From Parcubacteria group bacterium CG10_big_fil_rev_8_21_14_0_10_38_31 (GTDB lineage: Bacteria; Patescibacteriota; Minisyncoccia; GCA-002772825), in assembly GCA_002772825.1 (NCBI GenBank), contig PFDM01000016.1:492-14449 (forward strand): a stretch of DNA of 13,958 nucleotides, read 5' to 3'. The notes beneath the pieces were generated by a model. It ran no database searches. It was not told the DNA's origin and saw only the letters and a program-made list of their open reading frames with translations. A program made the translations under genes and the position numbers. This document shows positions 1 to 6,563 of the stretch, piece after piece; position 1 is the stretch's first letter, and the number at the start of each line of letters is the position of its first letter.

Positions 1-54
1 TTGCTCTTTTCTAGTCCAAGAAATAATTACAACACTTTAACCAAAATTAACATA

Positions 55-77
55 ATATCAAAGTGTCTCCTTGATAT
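55..77 (-). terminator. Weak hairpin after the pilus unit, possible terminator
   Basis: On the minus strand ATATCAAGG and CTTTGATAT form a nine-pair stem (one G-U pair) around a five-base loop, 17 bases past the stop of the last gene (97-95). The sequence after it is AT-rich but has no real T run, so it is a poor rho-independent terminator and may instead be a 3'-end processing structure. The remaining bases 1-54 show no gene or other structure I can support. Confidence 0.3.
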
Positions 78-94
78 GACTCGAGGACATGGTG

Positions 95-409
95 TTATAT
101 AGAGGGGTCTTTTATCTCAGGATTCTTTATTAACAACTCATCAAAATGAGCCTTTTTCTCATCTATATTTTTAATTATCTTATCAAGTAATTCCTCTTTT
201 AAAGTGAGTGTTTTGACGAAAGTAGACTCATCACTTTTTACATTTTTTAATTGCCAGATACCATAAGCACTCCACAAAATAACAATTAAAAGTATAATCC
301 AAAAAAGGGATATTACGATACGCCAATCTCTATCAGCACTGATATCAATACCATAATTATCTCTAGGATAAAAATAACTTAATTTCTCTTTAAAATCAAT
401 GTTTTTCAT
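95..409 (-). CDS. Small single-helix membrane protein ending the pilus unit
   Basis: This 104-residue protein is not recognised. It has a ~29-residue charged, presumably cytoplasmic N-terminus (containing YFYPRDNYGIDISADRDW), one strong membrane helix at ~30-52, and a C-terminal charged helix with coiled-coil character (~55-98). It begins nine bases after pilO in the same direction and ends just before a hairpin, so it is probably the last gene of the pilM-N-O transcript. The topology (short inside, helix, outside coiled coil) echoes that of PilN and PilO but lacks their globular domain. It occupies the place where pilP sits in Proteobacteria, yet it has no lipobox and is not PilP-like. A role in the pilus platform is inferred from position only. 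Confidence 0.75.
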   Translation of the reverse strand: MKNIDFKEKLSYFYPRDNYGIDISADRDWRIVISLFWIILLIVILWSAYGIWQLKNVKSDESTFVKTLTLKEELLDKIIKNIDEKKAHFDELLIKNPEIKDPSI

Positions 410-418
410 ATAATATAA

Positions 419-967
419 TTAATTATAACTCAGTAACCTTAATGAGAAATTTGCATCCCATATCACATTGGTATCATCATCAATTCCGCTAACTCTTTTT
501 TCTTGGAATGATATATTATCAAAAATAACCTGATATTTTATATTCTCCAACAAAACCAAATATTGAAATATGTCAGCAAACGATCCAATAGCTTTAAATT
601 GAAAGATTGGTTTCTCGCCACTATCACTTTTTGAAATATCCACTGACCTAAATTCCATTTCAACGCCTGATTCTTTTGCCAAGGTCTCTATCTCTTCTAT
701 AAAACTTAAAACATCTTTTTGCCCTATAAAGACAGCGTTGATTTTATCTACCCGAGGAGAAAGACTCAAGAGGTTATCTTTAAGTATCTTTGCCTCTTTA
801 GTATCTTTCTCTTTTGAATACATCTCACTCCTAGACGATAAGACTCTGTCATTTATCTCTTTTATTTTCATATTTATAAACCATAAAGATACAACCGCAA
901 AAGCGTTTATCGCAATAACTAATCCTATAGTTAAAATTATTTTTTTATTTATAGCGCTTAATTTCAT
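419..967 (-). CDS. pilO: Type IV pilus assembly protein PilO-like
   Basis: This 182-residue protein has a short cytoplasmic start, one membrane helix (~9-30), a coiled-coil-like segment (~32-75) and a C-terminal domain (~85-180) with the PilO/GspM layout: VLSFIEEIETLAKESGVEMEFRSV, then FKAIGSFADIFQYLVLLENI and a final strand region. The pattern 'L..IE.LA...GV' followed by 'G.Y..I..FL..LE' is the recognisable PilO signature. Its position straight after pilN, with a four-base overlap, is the conserved order. Sequence similarity alone is weak in this family, so context carries much of the call. No PilP lipoprotein or PilQ secretin gene follows in the window, which fits a cell without a conventional outer membrane. 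Confidence 0.85.
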   Translation of the reverse strand: MKLSAINKKIILTIGLVIAINAFAVVSLWFINMKIKEINDRVLSSRSEMYSKEKDTKEAKILKDNLLSLSPRVDKINAVFIGQKDVLSFIEEIETLAKESGVEMEFRSVDISKSDSGEKPIFQFKAIGSFADIFQYLVLLENIKYQVIFDNISFQEKRVSGIDDDTNVIWDANFSLRLLSYN

Positions 968-1494
968 AATTCAATAGTCATAGTGAAAATTATATCATTC
1001 TCTTTCAATAGATTGGACAAAGGGGAACTGACAACGCTAAACATTTCATCGGCTTCTAATCTTTTCTTAAAACCTACAAAATCAGAACGCTTATCGCTCT
1101 TGCCTGTTATCATTAGCTTACCATCTTTGTCTTTTTCATATTTAAAATAATTTATCTTAATCCCGCTTGTCTTAAGTGAAATTATCCTTTCAATCAATAT
1201 GCTAACTTGTCTGACTTCGTCATTGTTCTTTTCATATAAAGAGAGTCTTTTATTAAGAATATCCAAATCTTTATAAATATTATCTGCTTCAATTGAACTA
1301 TCCCTCAACTTTAAGACATCAAGCTGAGCGGAGATGTCTCTTTCTTCAAAAAATAATGACAAGAATATCGGCAATGACAAGACAAAGGATATGGCAATAA
1401 TGATAAAAACAAGAATACCTACAACGGAAAATAAGCGGATTAAATAATCTTTTTTATTTATAATCTTATCTTCAGTTGGTAGTAAGTTTATCAT
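964..1494 (-). CDS. pilN: Type IV pilus assembly protein PilN
   Basis: PilN is a bitopic inner-membrane protein whose short cytoplasmic N-terminus docks in PilM and whose extracytoplasmic part pairs with PilO. The 176 residues start with MINLLP, the diagnostic PilM-binding motif. One membrane helix follows at ~20-49 (hydrophobic, ending LPIFLSLFF), then a coiled-coil-like stretch (~52-95) and a small alpha/beta domain (~105-176) with 'KINYFKYEKDKDGKLMITGKS' character typical of the PilN/PilO ferredoxin-like fold. The length is slightly under the usual ~190-200. The stop overlaps the pilO start by four bases (ATGA), so PilN and PilO are probably made in matched amounts. Confidence 0.9.
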   Translation of the reverse strand: MINLLPTEDKIINKKDYLIRLFSVVGILVFIIIAISFVLSLPIFLSLFFEERDISAQLDVLKLRDSSIEADNIYKDLDILNKRLSLYEKNNDEVRQVSILIERIISLKTSGIKINYFKYEKDKDGKLMITGKSDKRSDFVGFKKRLEADEMFSVVSSPLSNLLKENDIIFTMTIEL

Positions 1495-1496
1495 TT

Positions 1497-2573
1497 CTAT
1501 ATGACGCGTAATGCTAATCCTAATGCCGTAGAATATATCAAGGATTCTCTAAATGTAATACTTGGTATCTTCTCGTCAAAAGATAGTATATTAATCCATG
1601 GGTTTGCCACTTCCACCGGAATCTTCAACTCATAAGAGATAAACTCCGGCAATCCTATCAAGTTAGAATCGCCCCCCGATAAGATAATTTTAGAGATTTT
1701 TTTTCTCTTTTCTCCATGTTCTTCCTCCCTGTTGAGCCAGAAAGCAAATATCCTATCAACCTCTTCTTTAATAGTTGAAATTATCGGCAAGATTGCATCA
1801 TACACCTTCTCGTTTTCCTTAGTTTTAGCGAATCCTTTTTCTTTCTTTACTTCTTCTGCTTTTGAGAGGTCAACAGCAATGGCACCAGCAATAGCCGAGT
1901 CAATATCAATACCAGAGACTCTTATAGTAGAGCTAAACATAACCATATTACCAACGGTTACTATAAAGCTAGTATGTGTCCTGCCAAAGTCAATTATCAT
2001 CTTGACCTCATCATCTATTTTACCAATAGGAGTTAACGCTCTAGTTAAAGCGTGCGCTTCCATCTCAAAAGATACAGGATTAAATCCGGCACCGGAAAAC
2101 ACGTCCCTATAATCATTGACCACTTTATCCGAGAAGGCGATAATGTTTATATCATAATGATTTTTATCTTTACTGATATCATAGTCAAAAATTGTTTCAC
2201 TTGCAGAAAGGGGGATGTTCTCCTCCAACTGCAAATCTAAAGATCTTCTAACATCACTTTTTTTCATCAACGGGATAGTCACCTTAGAGATATAAGCTTT
2301 TTCTTCCGGCAAAATAACAGCGATATGGTCGCTATGAAGTTCCTTGCGAAAGTCTTTCAAAAAACGAGTTAACTCGTCTTTCTTTTTTATGTCGCCTATC
2401 TCTATCAGACCCCCTGGAATCATCCTCTGGCCAAACTCCTTTAGAACAATTTCTCCCTTGTGCCTTCCAAGCATCACATATTTGATAGACCTGTCAGAAA
2501 TATCCAACCCATAGACTAGGGGTTTAAGGAACCGCGGAGTGGGAAATATATTAAAAAATGTTTCTGATATCAT
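1497..2573 (-). CDS. pilM: Type IV pilus assembly protein PilM (actin-like ATPase)
   Basis: PilM is the cytoplasmic actin-like protein that binds the N-terminus of PilN and ties the pilus alignment complex to the motor. The 358-residue chain shows the actin/FtsA-like phosphate-1 motif YGLDISDRSIKYVML (21-35), a mid-section PLMKKSDVRRSLDLQLEENIPL (101-122) typical of PilM, the phosphate-2 motif IDFGRTHTSFIV (194-205), and the adenosine motif IILSGGDSNLIGLPEF (296-311) followed by PVEVANPW (319-326), all in family order. The N-terminal FPTPRFLKP (10-18) resembles the lead-in seen in bacterial PilM proteins of candidate phyla (recollection, not a search). Length is normal (~350). It begins a unit with pilN two bases downstream (TAG-aa-ATG). 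Confidence 0.92.
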   Translation of the reverse strand: MISETFFNIFPTPRFLKPLVYGLDISDRSIKYVMLGRHKGEIVLKEFGQRMIPGGLIEIGDIKKKDELTRFLKDFRKELHSDHIAVILPEEKAYISKVTIPLMKKSDVRRSLDLQLEENIPLSASETIFDYDISKDKNHYDINIIAFSDKVVNDYRDVFSGAGFNPVSFEMEAHALTRALTPIGKIDDEVKMIIDFGRTHTSFIVTVGNMVMFSSTIRVSGIDIDSAIAGAIAVDLSKAEEVKKEKGFAKTKENEKVYDAILPIISTIKEEVDRIFAFWLNREEEHGEKRKKISKIILSGGDSNLIGLPEFISYELKIPVEVANPWINILSFDEKIPSITFRESLIYSTALGLALRVI

Positions 2574-2582
2574 CTCTCTTAT

Positions 2583-2611
2583 ATTTTACTTTTTTATAGA
2601 TATTAATTCAA
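2583..2611 (-). promoter_or_regulatory. Candidate promoter of the pilM-pilN-pilO unit
   Basis: On the minus strand TTGAAT (2611-2606) and TAAAAT (2588-2583) are separated by 17 bases, the ideal spacing. The -10 ends nine bases before the pilM ATG at 2573. An AAGAGAG sequence abuts the ATG, too close to act as a normal Shine-Dalgarno site. The arrangement matches the other units here, in which the -10 box lies 8-12 bases from the start codon. Confidence 0.45.
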
Positions 2612-2752
2612 TACTGACTTATGAATAAAAGGACCAAGATAAGAAACCGATCTCACAACATCTACATTACCACGTGCCAGACTCATGACATCTTCATCCT
2701 TTGGATGATTAAAATATTGTGAGGATGGCGTTTTAAAGGAATAAATAATAAA
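2603..2752 (-). other. Small open frame in the gap between yqaA-like gene and pilM
   Basis: Directly after the TGA of the YqaA-like gene, in the same frame, 49 sense codons run to a TAA at 2605-2603. An ATG at 2686 would give 27 residues starting MSLARGNVDVVRSVSYLG. The composition is protein-like (hydrophobic/charged mix) but I recognise no family. It could be a lost C-terminal extension, a tail of a decayed gene, a small protein, or chance. Its 3' end overlaps the candidate -35 box of the pilus promoter. The rest of the 179-base gap shows only a 6-bp hairpin (2694-2708) without a T run. Confidence 0.25.
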
Positions 2753-3358
2753 TCAAAATAAAAATTTAAAGATAAAAAATACCGCAATAACAAGAGCGAC
2801 AAAAATAAAAGAAAAAAGATTAAAATAACGATAAATAGAGCTTGAAACCTTCTTACCGAATATCTTCATAATAAAAGCAATTATAAAAAATCGTCCACCT
2901 CTGCCCACCAAAGAAGCGATTATAAAATAGAAGAGTGATATATTAAAAAATCCGGCAGATATAGTTATGATTTTATAAGGGATAGGGGTGAAAGCGGCGA
3001 TAAAAACAGTCCAGAAGACATTGGCCTCATATTTAAAAGCGAGATTTTGCATCACTTCATTTAGCCCATAAAAGTCAACAATAATCTTCCCAACACTGGA
3101 GAAGAATAAAAAACCTATAACATACCCGACGACCCCACCCAAAAGAGAACCCAGTAGTGTTATAAATGCGTAATACCACCAATATCTTCTCCGAGTGACA
3201 AGAATAGCCACGAGAAGAAAATCAGGGGGGATAGGGAAAAATGAGCTCTCAGCAAAAGATAAAGCAAACAATGCTCTTGTAGCATGCCGACTGTTGGCAT
3301 AGCGCAGAATCCAGCTTTTCATCCATTCTCTCAAATTGTTTAGAAACGAAAAAATCAT
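2753..3358 (-). CDS. YqaA-like DedA/VTT-family membrane protein
   Basis: This 201-residue integral membrane protein belongs to the DedA/VTT (SNARE-associated) superfamily, whose better-known members translocate or scramble lipids such as undecaprenyl phosphate or phosphatidylethanolamine. The YqaA branch itself is poorly characterised. Visible motifs: AESSFFPIPPDFLL (36-49), a glycine-rich helix (70-86), the re-entrant-loop motif FTPIPYKIITISAGFF (123-138), and GRGGRFFI (152-159). Further hydrophobic helices fill 141-150 and 181-200. The motif order and length match YqaA-type proteins. It starts 14 bases after ruvX with no Shine-Dalgarno site and is presumably in the same transcript. It ends at a TGA, after which the same frame stays open for 49 codons. 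Confidence 0.85.
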   Translation of the reverse strand: MIFSFLNNLREWMKSWILRYANSRHATRALFALSFAESSFFPIPPDFLLVAILVTRRRYWWYYAFITLLGSLLGGVVGYVIGFLFFSSVGKIIVDFYGLNEVMQNLAFKYEANVFWTVFIAAFTPIPYKIITISAGFFNISLFYFIIASLVGRGGRFFIIAFIMKIFGKKVSSSIYRYFNLFSFIFVALVIAVFFIFKFLF

Positions 3359-3372
3359 TTATTTTAGTTGTT

Positions 3373-3840
3373 TTACCACTTGGAGGCCTCGCCTCCAAGT
3401 GATTTTTTGCGGTCAATGTAACTCTTTAGGATTATGGTGGCGGCTTCAGCGTCAATTACTTTTTTAACATTTTTTTTATCTAGGCGCGCCTTTGTCGCCC
3501 GGCGACCTAAATTATCATCTTTAGACAAAAGAATTCTCGCTTCTCTAGTAGTAAAAAATTCATCTTCAAATTCAACTTTTATACCAGTCGCTTCCTCAAT
3601 CTTTTTTTTAAATTTCAGAATATCAACCATAATGGGATTAGGATTCCCTTTTGAGTCAATGGACCTTCCTATTATAATTTTTGAAACATTATTCTTCTTA
3701 TATACACTTAAGACCTCTTCTACCGATTTATCAATACCTTTATTTATAATCACCGAGCTCGGGAAAGCAAAAGAAGCGCTTTCATCTGTAAGAGCTAAAC
3801 CTATATTTTTTTTACCGTAGTCTATGCCTAAAAAACGCAT
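3373..3840 (-). CDS. ruvX: RuvX/YqgF-family Holliday junction resolvase-like nuclease
   Basis: RuvX (YqgF) is an RNase H-fold nuclease linked to 16S/23S pre-rRNA 5' processing and Holliday junction resolution, in the cytoplasm. The 155-residue protein has the N-terminal strand motif FLGIDYGKKNIGLALTD (3-19) with acidic D7, the central SKIIIGR strand (53-59), DEFFTTREA (93-101, cf. DERLTT) and the C-terminal IDAEAATIILKSYID (129-143) with D130. These are the expected catalytic acids and order, and the length is near the family norm of about 140. The extra C-terminal residues SLGGEASKW are encoded by a perfect DNA palindrome and look like an added tail. The start ATG overlaps the preceding stop (TAATG), so translation is probably coupled. 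The gene contains three eight-base homopolymers and is nevertheless intact. Confidence 0.9.
   Translation of the reverse strand: MRFLGIDYGKKNIGLALTDESASFAFPSSVIINKGIDKSVEEVLSVYKKNNVSKIIIGRSIDSKGNPNPIMVDILKFKKKIEEATGIKVEFEDEFFTTREARILLSKDDNLGRRATKARLDKKNVKKVIDAEAATIILKSYIDRKKSLGGEASKW
3377..3401. repeat. Perfect 11-bp GC-rich palindrome at the 3' end of ruvX
   Basis: CACTTGGAGGC at 3377-3387 and its exact reverse complement at 3391-3401 flank a three-base loop. On the minus strand it encodes the last residues of RuvX and ends one base before the stop codon (3375-3373), 14 bases plus the stop before the next gene. On the plus strand it is followed by six T (3403-3408), so by shape it is a rho-independent terminator reading rightward, although no supported plus-strand gene precedes it. 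Possible roles are a palindromic repeat element inserted into the gene end, an mRNA 3'-stabilising hairpin within the operon, or a block to antisense transcription. Confidence 0.85.
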
Positions 3841-4814
3841 TATGCCTTAGAGATTGGCTGAGACTCTATTATATAAAAATTATTCTTCTCAAAAGCCCAC
3901 TCTATCTTCTGAGGAACTCTATCATATAGATCCTCTATCCTCTTGGCAAGATTGGCAAGAGAAAGAATCTGAGCATTTGAAAGTTTCTGTTTTGACTGCA
4001 ACACAGACCCGACTTCAACTTCATTAGTAGTAGAACCTACCCTTGTTAACATTGTCTTCTGGGGGAAAATAGTCTTACCCAATATCTTCCAATTATTCTT
4101 ATCTACAATATAGGTGTCTCTAGCAATCCCTTTAGTATTAACCTCTTCATTCAAGCCAAAGCTTGCTTCAATGACTATCTGCTTCCTATCTTTAGTAATG
4201 GGGTGAGAAGTAAAACAAACCCCCGACACTTCGGCGTCTATCATCTTCTGGATCAACAAGGCCACTAAAGGCTTTTTCATCTCTATATTTTTCTCTAGAC
4301 GATAAGCTATGGATGCCGGAGAGAAAGATGACGCCCATATCCTTTTGATAGTTCTTATAAGATTATCGCTGCTTACATTAAGCTGACTGGGAAATTCTCT
4401 TGATAGTGATAAACTCAATACATCGCCAATGATAAAGGAAGGTCGGACTGCCACATATTCGGCTTTCAACTTTGAAAACTCATTGAGAACTTTTGTCTCA
4501 AGACTCTTTGGAAAATTGATATTATTCACCAAATTCACTATCTCATTTGAAGCATGAAGTATTGAATTCATATCATCTAAAGAAACTTTACTTGCGTCCA
4601 TAATAGTGTTTATCCTCGCATAAAGACCCGCCTCTTCCATAAACTGCTCAAAGACAGAAGTCATGATAAACCCCGGAGGGACTAAGACTTTCGCATTGAA
4701 CATGTCTCGCAAGAAAATCCCCTTAGACCCTACCACCTTTAGATCTATCTTATTCATATCTACTTCCTCTCTTTTATCTTCAACTTTTTTGCTATTGATA
4801 TTAACTTCAGCCAT
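3840..4814 (-). CDS. Stand-alone PEP synthase/PPDK N-terminal (ATP-grasp) domain protein, probably degenerate
   Basis: The 324 residues match only the nucleotide-binding domain of PEP synthase / pyruvate phosphate dikinase. Landmarks in order: VGSKGIFL (28-35, cf. VGGKGA.L), VPPGFI (45-50), VRPS (123-126, cf. VRSS), IWASSFSPASIAYR (159-172), QKM...SGVCFTSHP (189-205), EASFGLNEE (216-224), PQKIEWA (301-307, cf. PQDIEWA) and IESQP (316-320, cf. QARP). The phosphohistidine domain and PEP/pyruvate barrel are absent, so the full reaction is impossible on this chain alone. Several family ATP-site positions differ: RSSATAED is replaced by RPSFIIGD, the D of QDIEW is K, and Q and R of QARP are E and Q. 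It may bind a nucleotide or have become a scaffold or regulator. The first ~20 residues are a charged tail. The ATG follows a -10 box by eight bases; its TAA overlaps the ruvX ATG. Confidence 0.8.
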   Translation of the reverse strand: MAEVNINSKKVEDKREEVDMNKIDLKVVGSKGIFLRDMFNAKVLVPPGFIMTSVFEQFMEEAGLYARINTIMDASKVSLDDMNSILHASNEIVNLVNNINFPKSLETKVLNEFSKLKAEYVAVRPSFIIGDVLSLSLSREFPSQLNVSSDNLIRTIKRIWASSFSPASIAYRLEKNIEMKKPLVALLIQKMIDAEVSGVCFTSHPITKDRKQIVIEASFGLNEEVNTKGIARDTYIVDKNNWKILGKTIFPQKTMLTRVGSTTNEVEVGSVLQSKQKLSNAQILSLANLAKRIEDLYDRVPQKIEWAFEKNNFYIIESQPISKA

Positions 4815-4822
4815 ATAAAAAC

Positions 4823-4853
4823 ATTATACACTAATAATAAATTATATACTCAA
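4823..4853 (-). promoter_or_regulatory. Candidate promoter of the ATP-grasp-ruvX-yqaA unit
   Basis: A perfect TATAAT lies on the minus strand at 4828-4823, ending eight bases before the ATG at 4814. A TTGAGT at 4853-4848 could be the -35 box, but the spacer would be 19 bases, longer than ideal. It sits in the 57-base AT-rich gap after the permease stop. With a start about seven bases after the -10, the mRNA would begin at or next to the ATG. Confidence 0.45.
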
Positions 4854-4871
4854 TTCTTCTGTGGATTAAAA

Positions 4872-6563
4872 TTATTTGTATTTAATAGCCTCAAGTGGAG
4901 CAATCCTGGAAGCACGGATAGCCGGCCATATACCGGTGGCAAACCCGATAACCGCCGAGAAAATTATTATCACGAACATAAATCCCGGGGGCATCTGGAA
5001 TATCTCTACTGACTGACTGCCAATCCTATTAGCCAGAACATTGAAAGCGAAGTTAAATAACTTGGAGGTGCCTATACCTATCGCCGAACCGCCGACACCC
5101 CCCAAGAAACCAATAATCACGGCATCTGATATCACAATCTTCCAGATGTCAGTGTTAGACGCGCCGATCGCTTTCATAATCCCTATCTCCTGAGTCCTCT
5201 CCAAGAGGACGATAGTCATAATATTGAGCATTCCAATAGCTGAGATGACAAGCGCGATAAAGCCGAAGAAACCCAACACGGCCTGAATCCCGCGGAATAT
5301 CTTCCTTGTTTCATCCACCGTATCAGAAATGGAAGATATGATATATCCTTTATTTATAAGGTCTTCTTTAATGACGTCAAGACTTTTCTCGTCGCGGACT
5401 TTTACCTTGGCTTCAATATATCCATCAATTTTAACATCTTTAAACTCAGTATTTAGAACATAAGAAAATGGTGATTGATCATCATCTATAACGCCACTGA
5501 TGTTTAACGTCTTTTTATTTTCATCTAATACAGACAGACTCTTTTCATCTATTATTCCGGGCTCAATACTTGAAATAACAGTCGGACTTAATTTAATCTT
5601 TTTTCCTATCACATCTCCCTCATCAAACCCCATAAGTATCGCCACAGCTGAAGAGATAACCACACTTCCTTCGTTTATCTCTATAGGCAATCCGTCTTTT
5701 GCCATAAGACCGGCGAGAGAAAAATAATCAGCATCTATTATAAATATAGAAGAATCTATCCTGACATTAGACATCTCTATATTGCCATTATATTCAACAA
5801 GTGGGCTTATCTTCTCCACCTCTTTAATCCTTCTTATATCTTCTATCCTATCTTTAGAGATAAGTGTCTCCTCCGGTAGAGTGACGACTAAAGAAAGCAG
5901 TGAATCTTCAGTAGTAATCCTCTCCAAGACAGTCTTCTGGAGTCCATATCCGAAACTTATAAGAAACAAGATTACACCGATACTGATACTGATACCTAAG
6001 ATAGTAAGGATAGTCCTCATACTACCCGAAGTAAACATTCTTCCGGAAAGAAGAGCGAGGGTTTTTAACTCAATCTTTTCTCCCTTGGCATCTTCTATAT
6101 TGATTCTCTCTGTGCCTACACCCACACCGTCACTAACTTCTCCTATCTTAATCTCTCTTAATTTATCTTGAGTGTCAAAATGATCAGACTCATTCTTATT
6201 GTGTGAAAATTTCTTACTATAACGTATATAAATTATGTCTAAGAAAGTATTTATGAAAAATACCGCATGCCAATATAACTCCGAGATAAAATATTTAAAA
6301 TCTTTTTGCTTTTTAAAAAATCTTGAGATAAGACCATTGGAGCCAGCTTCATTCTTACCTGAAACCATATCCATAAACTCTACGAAAAACATCCCCCTCT
6401 CATCAGGAGGGACTTCACTATAAACCACCGGTAAATAAGCGAAGGAACCTTGAGGGTCAGGAATTGACGCAAATTCAAAGACATCTCCCCTTCTTGAGAT
6501 CTTACCTGTCTCTGCCCCTGAACTAGGCTGGCTGTTTATTTTCTTCTTGTTGTTGTTTTTCAC
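4872..6563 (-). CDS. MacB/FtsX-type ABC transporter permease with N-terminal extension
   Basis: This is the membrane subunit of the exporter (563 residues). Segments seen: a first membrane helix at ~185-207 (TILTILGISISIGVILFLI), a large extracellular MacB periplasmic-core-like domain at ~210-420, then three helices at ~425-453, 478-500 and 525-548. The cytoplasmic loop LERTQEIGIMKAIGAS (454-469) and the C-terminal RASRIAPLEAIKY are classic FtsX/MacB permease signatures. The ~175 residues before helix 1 are unusual: a polar N-terminus, a hydrophobic stretch at ~92-114 that may be an extra helix, then a polar linker. The start is GTG at 6563; an in-frame stop lies only two codons upstream, so no earlier start exists. 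Later starts, such as the ATG of M58 at 6392, are possible and would remove the overlap with the ATPase gene. MacB-type systems transduce force across the membrane to move lipoproteins, peptides or drugs; which applies here cannot be told. Confidence 0.87.
   Translation of the reverse strand: MKNNNKKKINSQPSSGAETGKISRRGDVFEFASIPDPQGSFAYLPVVYSEVPPDERGMFFVEFMDMVSGKNEAGSNGLISRFFKKQKDFKYFISELYWHAVFFINTFLDIIYIRYSKKFSHNKNESDHFDTQDKLREIKIGEVSDGVGVGTERINIEDAKGEKIELKTLALLSGRMFTSGSMRTILTILGISISIGVILFLISFGYGLQKTVLERITTEDSLLSLVVTLPEETLISKDRIEDIRRIKEVEKISPLVEYNGNIEMSNVRIDSSIFIIDADYFSLAGLMAKDGLPIEINEGSVVISSAVAILMGFDEGDVIGKKIKLSPTVISSIEPGIIDEKSLSVLDENKKTLNISGVIDDDQSPFSYVLNTEFKDVKIDGYIEAKVKVRDEKSLDVIKEDLINKGYIISSISDTVDETRKIFRGIQAVLGFFGFIALVISAIGMLNIMTIVLLERTQEIGIMKAIGASNTDIWKIVISDAVIIGFLGGVGGSAIGIGTSKLFNFAFNVLANRIGSQSVEIFQMPPGFMFVIIIFSAVIGFATGIWPAIRASRIAPLEAIKYK

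Noticed and set aside
27..72. AAGGAG (minus strand, 72-67) followed by an ATG at 53
   Set aside because: The ATG opens only eight sense codons before TAA, and the AAGGAG is part of the hairpin stem and loop; it is probably coincidental.
2694..2708. Six-base-pair hairpin with a three-base loop downstream of the YqaA-like gene as a terminator
   Set aside because: The stem is short and no T run follows on the minus strand.
2753..2755. TGA read as glycine (code 25, as in Gracilibacteria/SR1)
   Set aside because: All long genes are intact under the standard code with no need for in-frame TGA, and glycine is coded by GGN. TGA at the ends of pilN and the YqaA-like gene agrees with normal family lengths.
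3434..3820. Plus-strand frame of 128 codons opposite ruvX
   Set aside because: RuvX on the other strand has all family motifs; the opposite frame is low-complexity and unrecognisable.
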